The notes under the pieces are model-generated. The model saw only the letters and a program-made list of their open reading frames with translations, was not told the DNA's origin and did not search any database. Below, in pieces: positions 15,367 to 24,179 of a DNA stretch of 64,000 nucleotides (positions within the stretch are counted from its first letter, which is position 1; every line of letters begins with the position of its first letter). The DNA is from Paenibacillus macerans (GTDB taxonomy: Bacteria; Bacillota; Bacilli; Paenibacillales; Paenibacillaceae), in NCBI RefSeq assembly GCF_900454495.1, contig NZ_UGSI01000002.1:682001-746000 (forward strand). The letters run 5' to 3'. A program made the position numbers and the translations under genes.

Positions 15367-15957
15367 ATGGAAAAAGGAGAACTCGGAAACATCCGGGACC
15401 AGGTGGCGGAAATTGCCGGGGAATTGGCGGCGGCGGCCAAGCTTGGCCCGGGGAAATTGCTGGTGGTCGGCGCCAGCACCAGCGAAGTGGCGGGCCGCAG
15501 AATCGGCACCGGCGGAGCGGAAGACATTGCCGCCGCGCTGTTTGACGGGCTCGAGCAGGTTCGCGGCAAATTCGGCTTTGACCTCGCCTTTCAATGCTGC
15601 GAGCATTTGAACCGCGCCCTGGTGGTGGAGCGTACGGTTCTGGAGCGGCTTCGCCTGACGGAGGTGGCGGCCGTGCCCGTGCCGAAAGCCGGCGGATCGA
15701 TGGCGGCGGCCGCTTACCGCCGGTTTGCCGATCCTTGCCTGGCCGAGAGCCTGGAGGCTCACGCCGGGATCGACATCGGCGAGACGCTTATCGGGATGCA
15801 TCTGCGCCGCGTGGCGGTGCCTTTCCGCCCTTCGCGCCGGATGATCGGCATGGCCCGCGTGACCGCAGCCTGGGCGCGCCCGAAGCTGATCGGCGGAGAG
15901 CGGGCGGTCTACGCGCTGCCGCAGGCTGCGGACGGGAACGCCCCGCATTGCCAGTAA
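15367..15957 (+). CDS. ywlG: TIGR01440/DUF436 family protein YwlG
   Basis: A 196-residue conserved Firmicute protein of unknown function (UPF0340 family, YwlG). Family features are the LVVGASTSEVAGRRIGT segment and the FQCCEHLNRALV motif with paired Cys. A longer frame is open back to 15154 but that part is the riboswitch and terminator; AAGGAGG 8 bases before ATG 15367 fixes the start. A TATAAT at 15309-15314 may be a second promoter beyond the terminator. It lies 89 bases before glyA, as in Bacillus, and shares its ZTP control. The rpiB homologue usually found just before it is absent. Confidence 0.9.
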   Translation: MEKGELGNIRDQVAEIAGELAAAAKLGPGKLLVVGASTSEVAGRRIGTGGAEDIAAALFDGLEQVRGKFGFDLAFQCCEHLNRALVVERTVLERLRLTEVAAVPVPKAGGSMAAAAYRRFADPCLAESLEAHAGIDIGETLIGMHLRRVAVPFRPSRRMIGMARVTAAWARPKLIGGERAVYALPQAADGNAPHCQ

Positions 15958-16046
15958 AGGTGCGCTGTGATTCGTAATCGGGTATGAGATTTTGCTGGGG
16001 AACAAGTCATCTGCAATTGTATATTATTCCAAGGAGGAATTTAACA

Positions 16047-17297
16047 ATGGAAAACTTGAGAAAACAAGATCCGGCCGTGCTGGAAGCGATGAACCTGGAA
16101 CTGAAGCGCCAGCGCAACAATATCGAGCTGATCGCTTCCGAAAATATCGTCAGCGAAGCGGTGATGGAAGCGATGGGTTCGGTGCTCACCAACAAATACG
16201 CCGAAGGTTATCCGGGCAAACGTTATTACGGCGGCTGTGAACGCGTCGATATCGTGGAGAACATCGCCCGCGACCGCGCCAAGGAACTGTTCGGCGCCGA
16301 GCATGCCAACGTGCAGCCGCACTCCGGCGCCCAGGCCAACATGGCGGTCTATCTGGCCGCGCTTAAACCGGGGGACACCGTGCTGGGGATGAACCTGGCT
16401 CACGGCGGCCATTTGACCCACGGCAGCCCGGTCAACGCATCCGGTTTACTGTATAATTTCGTGGCATACGGCGTACAGGAAGACACGTTCCTGATCGATT
16501 ACGATGAAGTGCGCAAAGCGGCCTTCAAGCACCGTCCGCGGTTGATCGTTGCCGGCGCGAGCGCTTATCCGCGGATCATCGATTTCGAGAAGCTGGCCTC
16601 GATCGCGAGTGACGTAGGGGCTTTGTTCATGGTCGATATGGCGCATATTGCCGGCCTTGTTGCGGCGGGACTTCATCCGAATCCGGTACCGCACGCTCAT
16701 TTTGTGACCACCACGACGCACAAGACGCTGCGCGGTCCGCGCGGCGGCCTGATCCTATGCCGTCAGCCATGGGCGGCCGCGATCGACAAAGCGGTGTTCC
16801 CGGGCACGCAAGGCGGACCGCTGATGCACGTGATCGCTTCCAAAGCGGTTGCGCTCGGCGAGGCGCTGCAGCCTTCCTTCAAAACTTATGCGGAAAATGT
16901 GGTCAAAAACGCCAAAGTGCTGGCCGAAACGCTGCTGGCCGAAGGCCTGAACATCGTATCCGGCGGTACGGACAACCATTTGATGCTCGTCGATACCCGC
17001 AACCTGAACATCACCGGTAAAGACGCTGAGCATGTGCTGGATTCGATCGGCATCACGGTCAACAAAAACGCGATTCCGTTCGACCCGACAAGCCCGTTCG
17101 TAACGAGCGGCATCCGGATCGGCACGCCGGCCGTAACCTCGCGGGGCATGGATCAGGAGGCGATGAAGTCGATCGGGCAGATTATCGCGCTTGTCCTGAA
17201 GAACCCGAAAGACGAGGCTGCTCTGGCTAAAGCCCGTCAGCAAGTTGTCGAACTAACCGATAAATTCCCGATCTATCCGGAACTCAGCTACGAATAA
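16047..17297 (+). CDS. glyA: Serine hydroxymethyltransferase
   Basis: GlyA converts serine and tetrahydrofolate to glycine and 5,10-methylene-tetrahydrofolate, the main one-carbon source. The 416-residue PLP enzyme shows the N-terminal RQRNNIELIASENIVS motif and the PLP lysine in TTTTHKTLRGPRGG, as well as KYAEGYPGKRYYGG. AAGGAGG 9 bases upstream of ATG 16047 sets the start; the open extension to 15984 is not used. It is the distal gene of the ZTP-controlled ywlG-glyA operon and is closed by a strong terminator. Confidence 0.98.
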   Translation: MENLRKQDPAVLEAMNLELKRQRNNIELIASENIVSEAVMEAMGSVLTNKYAEGYPGKRYYGGCERVDIVENIARDRAKELFGAEHANVQPHSGAQANMAVYLAALKPGDTVLGMNLAHGGHLTHGSPVNASGLLYNFVAYGVQEDTFLIDYDEVRKAAFKHRPRLIVAGASAYPRIIDFEKLASIASDVGALFMVDMAHIAGLVAAGLHPNPVPHAHFVTTTTHKTLRGPRGGLILCRQPWAAAIDKAVFPGTQGGPLMHVIASKAVALGEALQPSFKTYAENVVKNAKVLAETLLAEGLNIVSGGTDNHLMLVDTRNLNITGKDAEHVLDSIGITVNKNAIPFDPTSPFVTSGIRIGTPAVTSRGMDQEAMKSIGQIIALVLKNPKDEAALAKARQQVVELTDKFPIYPELSYE

Positions 17298-17314
17298 GCG
17301 CATATGGTTTAACG

Positions 17315-17348
17315 GAGGCCAACCCGTCGATGCGGGTTGGCCTCTTTT
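17315..17348 (+). terminator. Terminator of glyA
   Basis: GAGGCCAACCCG pairs perfectly with CGGGTTGGCCTC around TCGATG, followed by TTTT. A second GC hairpin without T tail lies at 17380-17406. Confidence 0.9.
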
Positions 17349-17490
17349 GAATCTTGGCCCATGGTACAGGTCTGATACTGGCCCCGCGGTTACGTTTGCG
17401 GGGGCCGCATCCTCGCTAACGGATGATGCTCGGCGACTTTTTTCGACGAATGCCCTATATCTCGCCAAGCAAATATGTAATAATAAATTT

Positions 17491-17505
17491 ATGATAGCGC
17501 ATACA
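17491..17505 (+). promoter_or_regulatory. Near-match to a CcpA cre site before the PTS operon
   Basis: ATGATAGCGCATACA matches the cre pattern WTGNAANCGNWNNCW at all but one defined position. It lies 26 bases before the regulator start. No clear sigma-A -35 could be placed nearby. Confidence 0.3.
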
Positions 17506-17530
17506 AAATTGCGAACCGCAGGGTGACATT

Positions 17531-19639
17531 ATGATATCAAGCAGACAACAGAGAATGCTCGGACAACTGATGGAGAGCGAGGGAGCCGTCTTTATTCCCC
17601 TGCAGAAATTGGCGGATGATTACGGGATCTCCCTGCGAACGGTACGGAGCGATTTGCTGCACCTGGAGGATTGGCTCAGAGAGCGGGGAGTGCGTCTGGA
17701 ACGGGACCGCTCCGCCGGCGTTCGGCTGCGGCTTGGGCCCGGTCAGTCGGAGCGCCTTGCAGTTCATATGGAGCAGCGGCCCGATTATATGGATGCGGAA
17801 CAGCGAATCGGCTTGTTGCTCAAACAGCTCTTGCAGGCGGCGGCACTGTCCGTCAAGGAGATCATGGAAGAATTCGGGATTAGCAAAAATACGCTATTGC
17901 AAGACTTGAACGAAATTAAGCAGCGGCTCGGGCGGTGGGGGCTATCCTTGGTCCGTGACCGGGGAGCGCTTTACATCGAAGGGCCGGAGAAGCTGAAGCG
18001 AAGAGCTTATTTAAGTTTGCTTCGCGACGAAATTACGGACGACCGGCTGCTTCGGTATATCCTTGATCAGCGGGAGCGGGAAGAACCCCATTTGCGGCTT
18101 CAGCCGTGGAAGGAATGGTTCAAGGCCGGAGATGCGGCCATGCTGTTTGATACGATACAACAACTGGAGGAAAAGATGGGCGTTCAGTTTACGGACGCCG
18201 GATATTCCACATTGATCCTTCATATGCTGATGGCGATGGAGCGGCTGAAAGAAACGCATTCGATTGAGATGGACCGTGAATCGCTTTCCGAGCTGCAAGG
18301 CCATGACGTATATGAACAGATCAAGACGGAAGCGGCGCCGCGGATTGAAAGGCATTTCGGGGTAAAGCTGCCCGCGGCGGAAATCGGCTATATTACCCAG
18401 CATATCCTCGGCGCCCAGAAGCAAAGCCTGCCGGCCGAGGAGTTGATGATCGCCGAGCTGGCGGAGCAAATGGTGATCCGCATCGAGCGGGCTTTGGGCC
18501 GTCCGCTGCAAATGGCTGAACAGATTGTCCAGGGCTTGGCCATTCATTTGAAGCCGGCCATTTACCGCGCAAAGTTTGGGCTGCAGTCGAAAAATCCGCT
18601 GATGCGGCAATTGGAGGCGCAGTACGGCACGCTGCTCAACTTGCTGGAGCGGGTAGTGAACGAGGTGATGGAACCGTGGTCCATCGTCTTCGACCGGGAC
18701 GAGGTCGGTTATATTATGCTCCATATCGGGAGCGGGCTGATTCCTCCTAAGGCGCCCGTGCGCAAGCGCGTGGCGATTGTATGCGGTTCGGGTCTCGGCA
18801 CTTCGGCGATGCTGAAGCGGCGGATGGCCGTTATTTTTCCCCAAGTCGATATTGCAGGTACGTATTCGTATAAGGAAGCCGTAAGCATCACGCTAGGAGA
18901 AGCGGACGCGATGATTAGCACGATGGAGATCAGCCATCCGCTGCAGGTGCCGTGGGTTAAAGTATCGCCGCTGCTCGATCAGCATGATCAGCAGCGAATT
19001 GCCGGCTTTCTGGGCGTTTCTCCTTCGGGCGAACCGGCTGCGGCGGCGGCGGCCGTGCAAGCGGTTAACGATATTTTTCAAGCGGTTGAGCGAAATGCCC
19101 ATATCCATAACCGGAACCGCTTGCTGGAGGAACTGCTGCATCTGTTTCAGGGCGGAAGCGGGGTGGACAAGGGGCCTTATGAGGACTATGCGCTCACTTC
19201 GCTGTTGCCGCCGGTCTCCATCCGCCTTGGACTAGCTCCTGTTCCATGGGAGGACGCCGTTCGCGAGGGGAACCGGCTGCTGATCGAAAGGGGCGTTGCG
19301 GACGCCAAATACGGGGATGCCCTGCTCGAAATCATTCGTTCCAACAAGCATCCTTTTATTATACGTTCAGGGGTGGCTTTTCCCCACGTGTACATGCCGG
19401 AGTGCGTGACAAGAACGGGCTTCAGTTTGCTGACCTTTCGCGAGGCGCTGGCGTTCGGGCCGTCCGCGCAGCCGGTTTGGCTTGTGATTACTTTGGCGGC
19501 CATCGATAAGGAGCGGCATGTGACCGCGCTCGGAACGCTGCTTGATGTCATGAATGATGAGTCATTTATGGCCGATTTGCGGCAAACCGTGGATGCGGAA
19601 GGCGTGTGGCGAAAGCTGCGGGAGAAGGAGGGCTTATGA
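17531..19639 (+). CDS. PRD-containing PTS transcriptional activator with fused EIIB-like and EIIA domains
   Basis: A 702-residue regulator of the MtlR/LicR type. Order: DeoR-like winged helix (about 1-60, GISLRTVRSDLLHLEDWL), a second HTH (about 85-150), PRD1 (about 185-290) and PRD2 (about 300-405) with conserved His, a GatB-like EIIB domain with Cys418 in VCGSGLGTSAM, and a C-terminal EIIA domain (about 555-700) with the phospho-His619 in SGVAFPHVY. Phosphorylation by HPr and by the cognate PTS would set its activity. It heads an operon with IIB and IIC that has no separate EIIA gene, so its own EIIA domain may serve transport as well. Its stop overlaps the IIB start. Confidence 0.92.
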   Translation: MISSRQQRMLGQLMESEGAVFIPLQKLADDYGISLRTVRSDLLHLEDWLRERGVRLERDRSAGVRLRLGPGQSERLAVHMEQRPDYMDAEQRIGLLLKQLLQAAALSVKEIMEEFGISKNTLLQDLNEIKQRLGRWGLSLVRDRGALYIEGPEKLKRRAYLSLLRDEITDDRLLRYILDQREREEPHLRLQPWKEWFKAGDAAMLFDTIQQLEEKMGVQFTDAGYSTLILHMLMAMERLKETHSIEMDRESLSELQGHDVYEQIKTEAAPRIERHFGVKLPAAEIGYITQHILGAQKQSLPAEELMIAELAEQMVIRIERALGRPLQMAEQIVQGLAIHLKPAIYRAKFGLQSKNPLMRQLEAQYGTLLNLLERVVNEVMEPWSIVFDRDEVGYIMLHIGSGLIPPKAPVRKRVAIVCGSGLGTSAMLKRRMAVIFPQVDIAGTYSYKEAVSITLGEADAMISTMEISHPLQVPWVKVSPLLDQHDQQRIAGFLGVSPSGEPAAAAAAVQAVNDIFQAVERNAHIHNRNRLLEELLHLFQGGSGVDKGPYEDYALTSLLPPVSIRLGLAPVPWEDAVREGNRLLIERGVADAKYGDALLEIIRSNKHPFIIRSGVAFPHVYMPECVTRTGFSLLTFREALAFGPSAQPVWLVITLAAIDKERHVTALGTLLDVMNDESFMADLRQTVDAEGVWRKLREKEGL

Positions 19640-19929
19640 AAAAGATCATCGTTGCTTGCAACAGCGGTCTGGGGACGAGCCTGATGATCCGGCTGAATGT
19701 GGAGGCGCTTATGAAGGAGTGGGGAATAAAGGCCCAAATCGAACATACGGACATTACCTCGGTTGATGCCTTTGATGATGCCGATTTGATTATAGGCTCC
19801 AGCTACCATATGGAATCGCTGCACATTGGCGGGAATGCGGAGACGATCGGGCTGGAGGACATTACGGACCGCCAATATTTAAAAGCCCGGCTCAAGGAAA
19901 GCGTTACGGTCCGCAGTTGGCTGGACTAG
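19636..19929 (+). CDS. PTS system IIB component, ascorbate/galactitol type
   Basis: A 97-residue EIIB protein that passes phosphate from EIIA to the incoming sugar. The N-terminal KKIIVACNSGLGTS holds the phospho-Cys8 in the P-loop-like active site. The ATG overlaps the regulator stop (ATGA) and is preceded by GAAGGAGGG. Its partner IIC is 43 bases downstream. Substrate is not known; the closest transport family by IIC type is ascorbate (UlaB). Confidence 0.93.
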   Translation: MKKIIVACNSGLGTSLMIRLNVEALMKEWGIKAQIEHTDITSVDAFDDADLIIGSSYHMESLHIGGNAETIGLEDITDRQYLKARLKESVTVRSWLD

Positions 19930-19972
19930 CGCAACAAACTTACGGAATTTACCACAAGACGGGGGGTTACCC

Positions 19973-21241
19973 ATGAATGCGACGCAAATCATCAGCAAGG
20001 GACTGCTTGGGGAACCCGCCCTGCTGCTCGGATTAATCGCGTTTGTCGGATTGCTGCTGCAGAAGCAGCCGTTTCAAAGACTCATTCACGGTACGATCAA
20101 AACGATGCTCGGATACACACTATTGCAAATCGGAGCTAACGCCGCCGGCTCCTCCTTGTCGAATTTATCGGCGGTCATTCAGAAAGGATTCCAAATTATC
20201 GGCATTATTCCGCATAACGAGACGATTACCGCGCTGGCGCAAATCAATTATGGCGAGGAAATCGCGCTCATTATGCTGGCCGGGATGATCGTTCACCTGA
20301 TGATCGCCCGGTTCACACCGGTGAAATACATCTTTTTGACCGGACATCATATGCTGTTCATGGCTTCTTTGCTGGCGGGGGTCTTGGTGTCGATGTCCAT
20401 CCCGTTATGGCAGGTGGCGCTTAGCGGCGGCGTGGTTCTGGCTTTGTGCATGTCTTTTGCCCCGCTGATCGCGCAGCCTTATGTTCGGCGGGTAACGGGA
20501 AACGATGATTTTGCGCTCGGGCATTTCAACAGCGCCGGCTATGTTCTAAGCGGGTTTATCGCCTCCTGGTTCAGAAAAGGGAAGGAGCCGCCGGAGTCGC
20601 CGGGACTTCAGAAGCTGCGCTCCTTTTTCCAGGACCATATGGTCGTGATTACGGTATTTACGTTCGTGTTATTCCTTTTCTCGGGGCTCTTCGTCTCTTC
20701 CGGCGGGGTCGCGGAAATGTTCTCCGGCCGGCATATTCTGGTGGTTTCACTGATTCAGGCCACCTGGTTCGCAGGCGGCTGTTACGTTATTTTGGCCGGC
20801 GTACGCATGCTGCTGTCCGAAATCGTCCCCGCTTTCAAAGGCATTGCCGACCGGATCGTGCCGGGAGCCATTCCCGCCCTGGATTGTCCGGTATTGTTCA
20901 AATTTTCGCCGTTTTCGGCGATGATCGGCTTTTTGCTCAGCTTTGCCGGCGGGCTGGCGGCGATGGCCGTTCTGCTGCAGGTTCAGTACACGGTCATTAT
21001 TCCCGGGGTTATTCCGCATTTCTTCTCCGGAGGAACGGCTGGCGTCATCGCCTATAGAATCGGAGGGCGCAAGGGATTGATCGTATCCTCTCTATGCCAC
21101 GGGTTTGCAATCACGATCCTGCCGGTGTTTCTGATTCCGCTGTTGTCGAATCTCGGCTATCTGCGGGCGACGTTTGCCGACAGCGATTTCTCGGTAATCG
21201 GCGTGCTGGTCCATGCGTTGTTTGGTTGGTTCAAGGGGTAG
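19973..21241 (+). CDS. PTS system IIC component, SgaT/UlaA family
   Basis: A 422-residue membrane permease with about ten hydrophobic segments. The beginning (LGEPALLLGLIAFVGLLLQKQPF, then HGTIKTMLGYTLLQIGA) and the FNSAGYVL motif are typical of the SgaT/UlaA ascorbate-type IIC family. It is the last gene of the regulator-IIB-IIC operon and is followed by a terminator. No ascorbate-degradation genes (ulaD/E/F or lactonase) lie nearby, so the sugar may be something else. Confidence 0.92.
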   Translation: MNATQIISKGLLGEPALLLGLIAFVGLLLQKQPFQRLIHGTIKTMLGYTLLQIGANAAGSSLSNLSAVIQKGFQIIGIIPHNETITALAQINYGEEIALIMLAGMIVHLMIARFTPVKYIFLTGHHMLFMASLLAGVLVSMSIPLWQVALSGGVVLALCMSFAPLIAQPYVRRVTGNDDFALGHFNSAGYVLSGFIASWFRKGKEPPESPGLQKLRSFFQDHMVVITVFTFVLFLFSGLFVSSGGVAEMFSGRHILVVSLIQATWFAGGCYVILAGVRMLLSEIVPAFKGIADRIVPGAIPALDCPVLFKFSPFSAMIGFLLSFAGGLAAMAVLLQVQYTVIIPGVIPHFFSGGTAGVIAYRIGGRKGLIVSSLCHGFAITILPVFLIPLLSNLGYLRATFADSDFSVIGVLVHALFGWFKG

Positions 21242-21260
21242 CTTCCGACCGTATAAAGAA

Positions 21261-21300
21261 AGTCCGATTTCGCCTTGGAGAGGCGGGGTCGGGCTTTTTT
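21261..21300 (+). terminator. Terminator of the PTS operon
   Basis: AGTCCGATTTCGCCT (21261-21275) pairs with AGGCGGGGTCGGGCT (21281-21295) using several G-T wobbles that are stable only in the plus-strand RNA. Six T follow. Confidence 0.85.
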
Positions 21301-21352
21301 GGCGTGTCCGTTTTTTTGCCGAAAGAAGTGGCAAAGACTTGGACTCACAGTA

Positions 21353-21374
21353 TTGTAAGCGCAGCCAATATAAT
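21353..21374 (+). promoter_or_regulatory. CcpA cre site adjoining a TATAAT -10
   Basis: TTGTAAGCGCAGCCA (21353-21367) matches every defined position of WTGNAANCGNWNNCW. TATAAT follows at 21369-21374, 32 bases before the first gene of the ABC operon. The -35 region is covered by the site, so CcpA binding would block RNA polymerase. Confidence 0.6.
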
Positions 21375-21405
21375 TGACTCATAAATAGCGAAGGGGGATT
21401 TCAAG

Positions 21406-22473
21406 ATGAGAAAGAAAAAATGGATCAGTTCCGTTGCCGCGTTGACGATGGCCGCCATGCTGTTTTCAGGCTGCGGATCGGCGGGCGGAAACCATGCTGC
21501 AGGGGATAAGGCGGGGAAAGACGCTGCGGACAAGCCTCAAGGCAAGCTGACGGTCTATATTGGTTTTCAGGAAGACCATGCGGTAGCCGCCATCAAGAAG
21601 TTTACGGAAGACACCGGCATCGAAGCCAGCATGATCCGGATGTCGGCGGGGGAGATCCTGGCCAAGGTTCGGGCCGAAAAAGACAATCCGCAAGCGGACG
21701 TTTGGTATGGCGGGCCGGCCGACACGTTCGTGCAAGCGGCAAGCGAGGGGCTGCTGCAGCCTTATCAATCGCCGGTTGCCGAGAAAATCGACGCAAAGTA
21801 TAAAGACCCGGAAGGCTACTGGACCGGCGTGTACGTAGGCGCTGTCGGTTTTGCCTCCAACAAGGAATTTTTGGAGAAGAAAGGCGTACAGGCCCCGACG
21901 AAATGGGCGGACCTGCTTAATCCGGCGTTTAAGGGCGAAATCGTTATGGCGGACCCGGCTTCTTCCGGTACGGCATACACGGCCATGTATTCGGTGTTGA
22001 AGGTGATGGGCAGCGAGGAGAAAGGTTTTGAGTACCTCAAAAGCCTGCATCCGCAAATTCAGCAGTATACGACAAGCGGCGCCGCTCCGGGCCGGATGGT
22101 CGGCATGGGCGAAGCCGGCGTAGGTATTTTGTTTGCGCATGACATTATCAAGTATCAGGAAGAAGGCTTTGACAGCCTCGTGCTGACGGTCCCACAAGAC
22201 GGTACGGGGTATGAGACAGGCTCAATCGGCATCATCAAAAACACGAAAAACGAGGAGCTCGCGCAAAAATTCGTCGATTGGGCCTTGTCTCCGGGAGCAC
22301 AGGAGCTTGGCAAAACGGTGGGCAGCTTCCAAAACCTGACGAACCCGGATGCGGTAGGGCCGGAACAAGCCTTGAACCTGTCCGATATCAGAACGATTGA
22401 TTATGACGTGGTTGAAGCCGGAAAGGAACGCCAGCGCTTGATCGACAAATGGAGCGCCGAGGTCAAAAAATAA
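21406..22473 (+). CDS. ABC transporter substrate-binding lipoprotein, AfuA/FbpA-like, first copy
   Basis: A 355-residue exported binding protein with a lipobox (LFSGCGS, Cys near residue 24) anchoring it to the membrane. It belongs to the family 1 extracellular binding proteins labelled ferric or AfuA type: LTVYIGFQEDHA at the start of the mature domain, DVWYGGPADTF, then SGTAYTAMYSV. The two Tyr typical of iron ligands in FbpA cannot be identified with certainty. It is the first gene of an operon with permease, ATPase and a paralogous binding protein. The cre site in its promoter suggests a carbon substrate such as a sugar phosphate. Confidence 0.9.
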   Translation: MRKKKWISSVAALTMAAMLFSGCGSAGGNHAAGDKAGKDAADKPQGKLTVYIGFQEDHAVAAIKKFTEDTGIEASMIRMSAGEILAKVRAEKDNPQADVWYGGPADTFVQAASEGLLQPYQSPVAEKIDAKYKDPEGYWTGVYVGAVGFASNKEFLEKKGVQAPTKWADLLNPAFKGEIVMADPASSGTAYTAMYSVLKVMGSEEKGFEYLKSLHPQIQQYTTSGAAPGRMVGMGEAGVGILFAHDIIKYQEEGFDSLVLTVPQDGTGYETGSIGIIKNTKNEELAQKFVDWALSPGAQELGKTVGSFQNLTNPDAVGPEQALNLSDIRTIDYDVVEAGKERQRLIDKWSAEVKK

Positions 22474-22492
22474 CTGTGAGGAGAGAGCTGGA

Positions 22493-24148
22493 ATGAGCGC
22501 CATGTTCAAAAGATTCAAGCGCGAGCCGCTCCTGCCGATTCTGATCGTGTTGGTCATGCTCTGCTTAGTCGTTTTTATCGTCTATCCGTTATTCCAGATT
22601 CTAAAGTCCAGCTTCGTCGGCTCCGCCGGCGAGGTTGGCATTCAAGGTTATCAGCGGGTACTCTCCGGGGGAGGGTTGCTGCAATCCCTGGTGAATTCCC
22701 TGATCCTGGCCGTATTGACGTCGACGCTGTCCACAGCGATCGCCTATGTATTCGCCTATACGTTCGCTTATGTAAAGGTGCCGTTTAAGAAGCTGTTTAA
22801 CGGAATTGCTATTTTACCGGTCATATCTCCGCCCTTTGTGATCGCGTTATCCGCGATGCTGCTGTTCGGAAAACAGGGCTTGATCACCAAAAATTTGCTG
22901 GGCCTCGAAAACGCCAACATATACGGGCTGCATGGCCTGGTGCTGGTGCAGACGCTATCGTTTTTTCCAATCGCGTTTCTGACGCTGTCGGGTCTGCTTC
23001 GTTCGATCAGCCCTTCTTTGGAGGAAGCGAGTCAAAATATGGGGGCCAGCCGGTTGAAGACGTTCCTTAGCGTTACTTTGCCGCTCTCGGTTCCTGGGAT
23101 AGCCAACGCGTTTTTACTAGTGTTTGTCCAATCTCTGGCCGATTTTGGCAATCCGATGACGATCGGAGGGAACTACTCTACCGTTGCCAGGGAAATCTAT
23201 TTGCAGGCGGTCGGAAGCTATAATTTGCAAGCGGGCGCGGCTCTGGCGATGATTTTGCTTACGGTTACGATTATCGTGTATATTTTGCAAAACTTCTGGG
23301 TGGGTAAAAAAAGCTATGTCACGGTAACGGGCAAACCGACGGGACAGCGGAGAATGATTGAGTCCGGGGCCGTTAAACAAGGGTTATTCGCTTTTTGCTT
23401 GATCATGTCGCTGGCCGTTATCGCTTTTTATGCTCTGGTACCGGTCGGATCGTTCATCAAGCTGTGGGGGATCAACAACAGCCTGACCCTGGACCATTAC
23501 AAATACGTATTCTCCATCGGGCAAAAAGCGATCAAGGACACGCTGACGCTGGCTGTCGTCGCCACTCCGGTCGCCGGTCTGCTGGGGATGATCATCGCCT
23601 TCCTGATTGTCCGCAAGCGTTTCTTCGGCAAAAAGGCGCTGGAGGTGATCAGCATGCTGTCGATTGCCGTGCCGGGCACGGTCATCGGGATCGGTTATAT
23701 TCTTGCCTTCAATAAGGCACCGCTGGCGTTGACGGGAACAGGAATGATTATCGTGGCCGCCTTCGTCGTACGTTCCATGCCGGTGGGCATTCGTTCCGGG
23801 ATCGCCGCCTTGCAGCAAATCGACCCGAGCATCGAAGAGGCCGCGACGAATCTGGGAGCCGGGGGACGTAAAGTGTTCACCAGCGTAGTGTTGCCACTGA
23901 TCAAGTCCGCTTTCTTCAGCGGCCTCGTCAACAGCTTTGTCAAAAGCATGACCGCGATGAGCGCCGTGATTTTCCTTATTTCGGCCAAATATAATCTCAT
24001 TACGGCGTCGATTCTGGCGCAGGTCGAGGCGGGCCGGATCGGCGTGGCCAGCGCTTACTGTACGATTCTGATTCTCATCATGATCGTTGCTCTGGCGCTA
24101 ATCAACTTGCTGGTGAAATGGATGGGCGGCAAAGAACGATCCGTTTAA
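22493..24148 (+). CDS. ABC transporter permease with two fused transmembrane domains (FbpB/AfuB type)
   Basis: A 551-residue permease with about twelve hydrophobic segments arranged as two homologous halves, typical of the ferric/AfuB family. Each half has an EAA-type coupling loop: LEEASQNMGASRLKTFLSVTLP in the first and IEEAATNLGAGGRKVFTSVVLP in the second, which contact the ATPase. It follows the first binding protein by 19 bases and precedes the ATPase by 31. Confidence 0.93.
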   Translation: MSAMFKRFKREPLLPILIVLVMLCLVVFIVYPLFQILKSSFVGSAGEVGIQGYQRVLSGGGLLQSLVNSLILAVLTSTLSTAIAYVFAYTFAYVKVPFKKLFNGIAILPVISPPFVIALSAMLLFGKQGLITKNLLGLENANIYGLHGLVLVQTLSFFPIAFLTLSGLLRSISPSLEEASQNMGASRLKTFLSVTLPLSVPGIANAFLLVFVQSLADFGNPMTIGGNYSTVAREIYLQAVGSYNLQAGAALAMILLTVTIIVYILQNFWVGKKSYVTVTGKPTGQRRMIESGAVKQGLFAFCLIMSLAVIAFYALVPVGSFIKLWGINNSLTLDHYKYVFSIGQKAIKDTLTLAVVATPVAGLLGMIIAFLIVRKRFFGKKALEVISMLSIAVPGTVIGIGYILAFNKAPLALTGTGMIIVAAFVVRSMPVGIRSGIAALQQIDPSIEEAATNLGAGGRKVFTSVVLPLIKSAFFSGLVNSFVKSMTAMSAVIFLISAKYNLITASILAQVEAGRIGVASAYCTILILIMIVALALINLLVKWMGGKERSV

Positions 24149-24179
24149 TTGGCGCCCATTCTTGAAGGAGGTATTGTTT

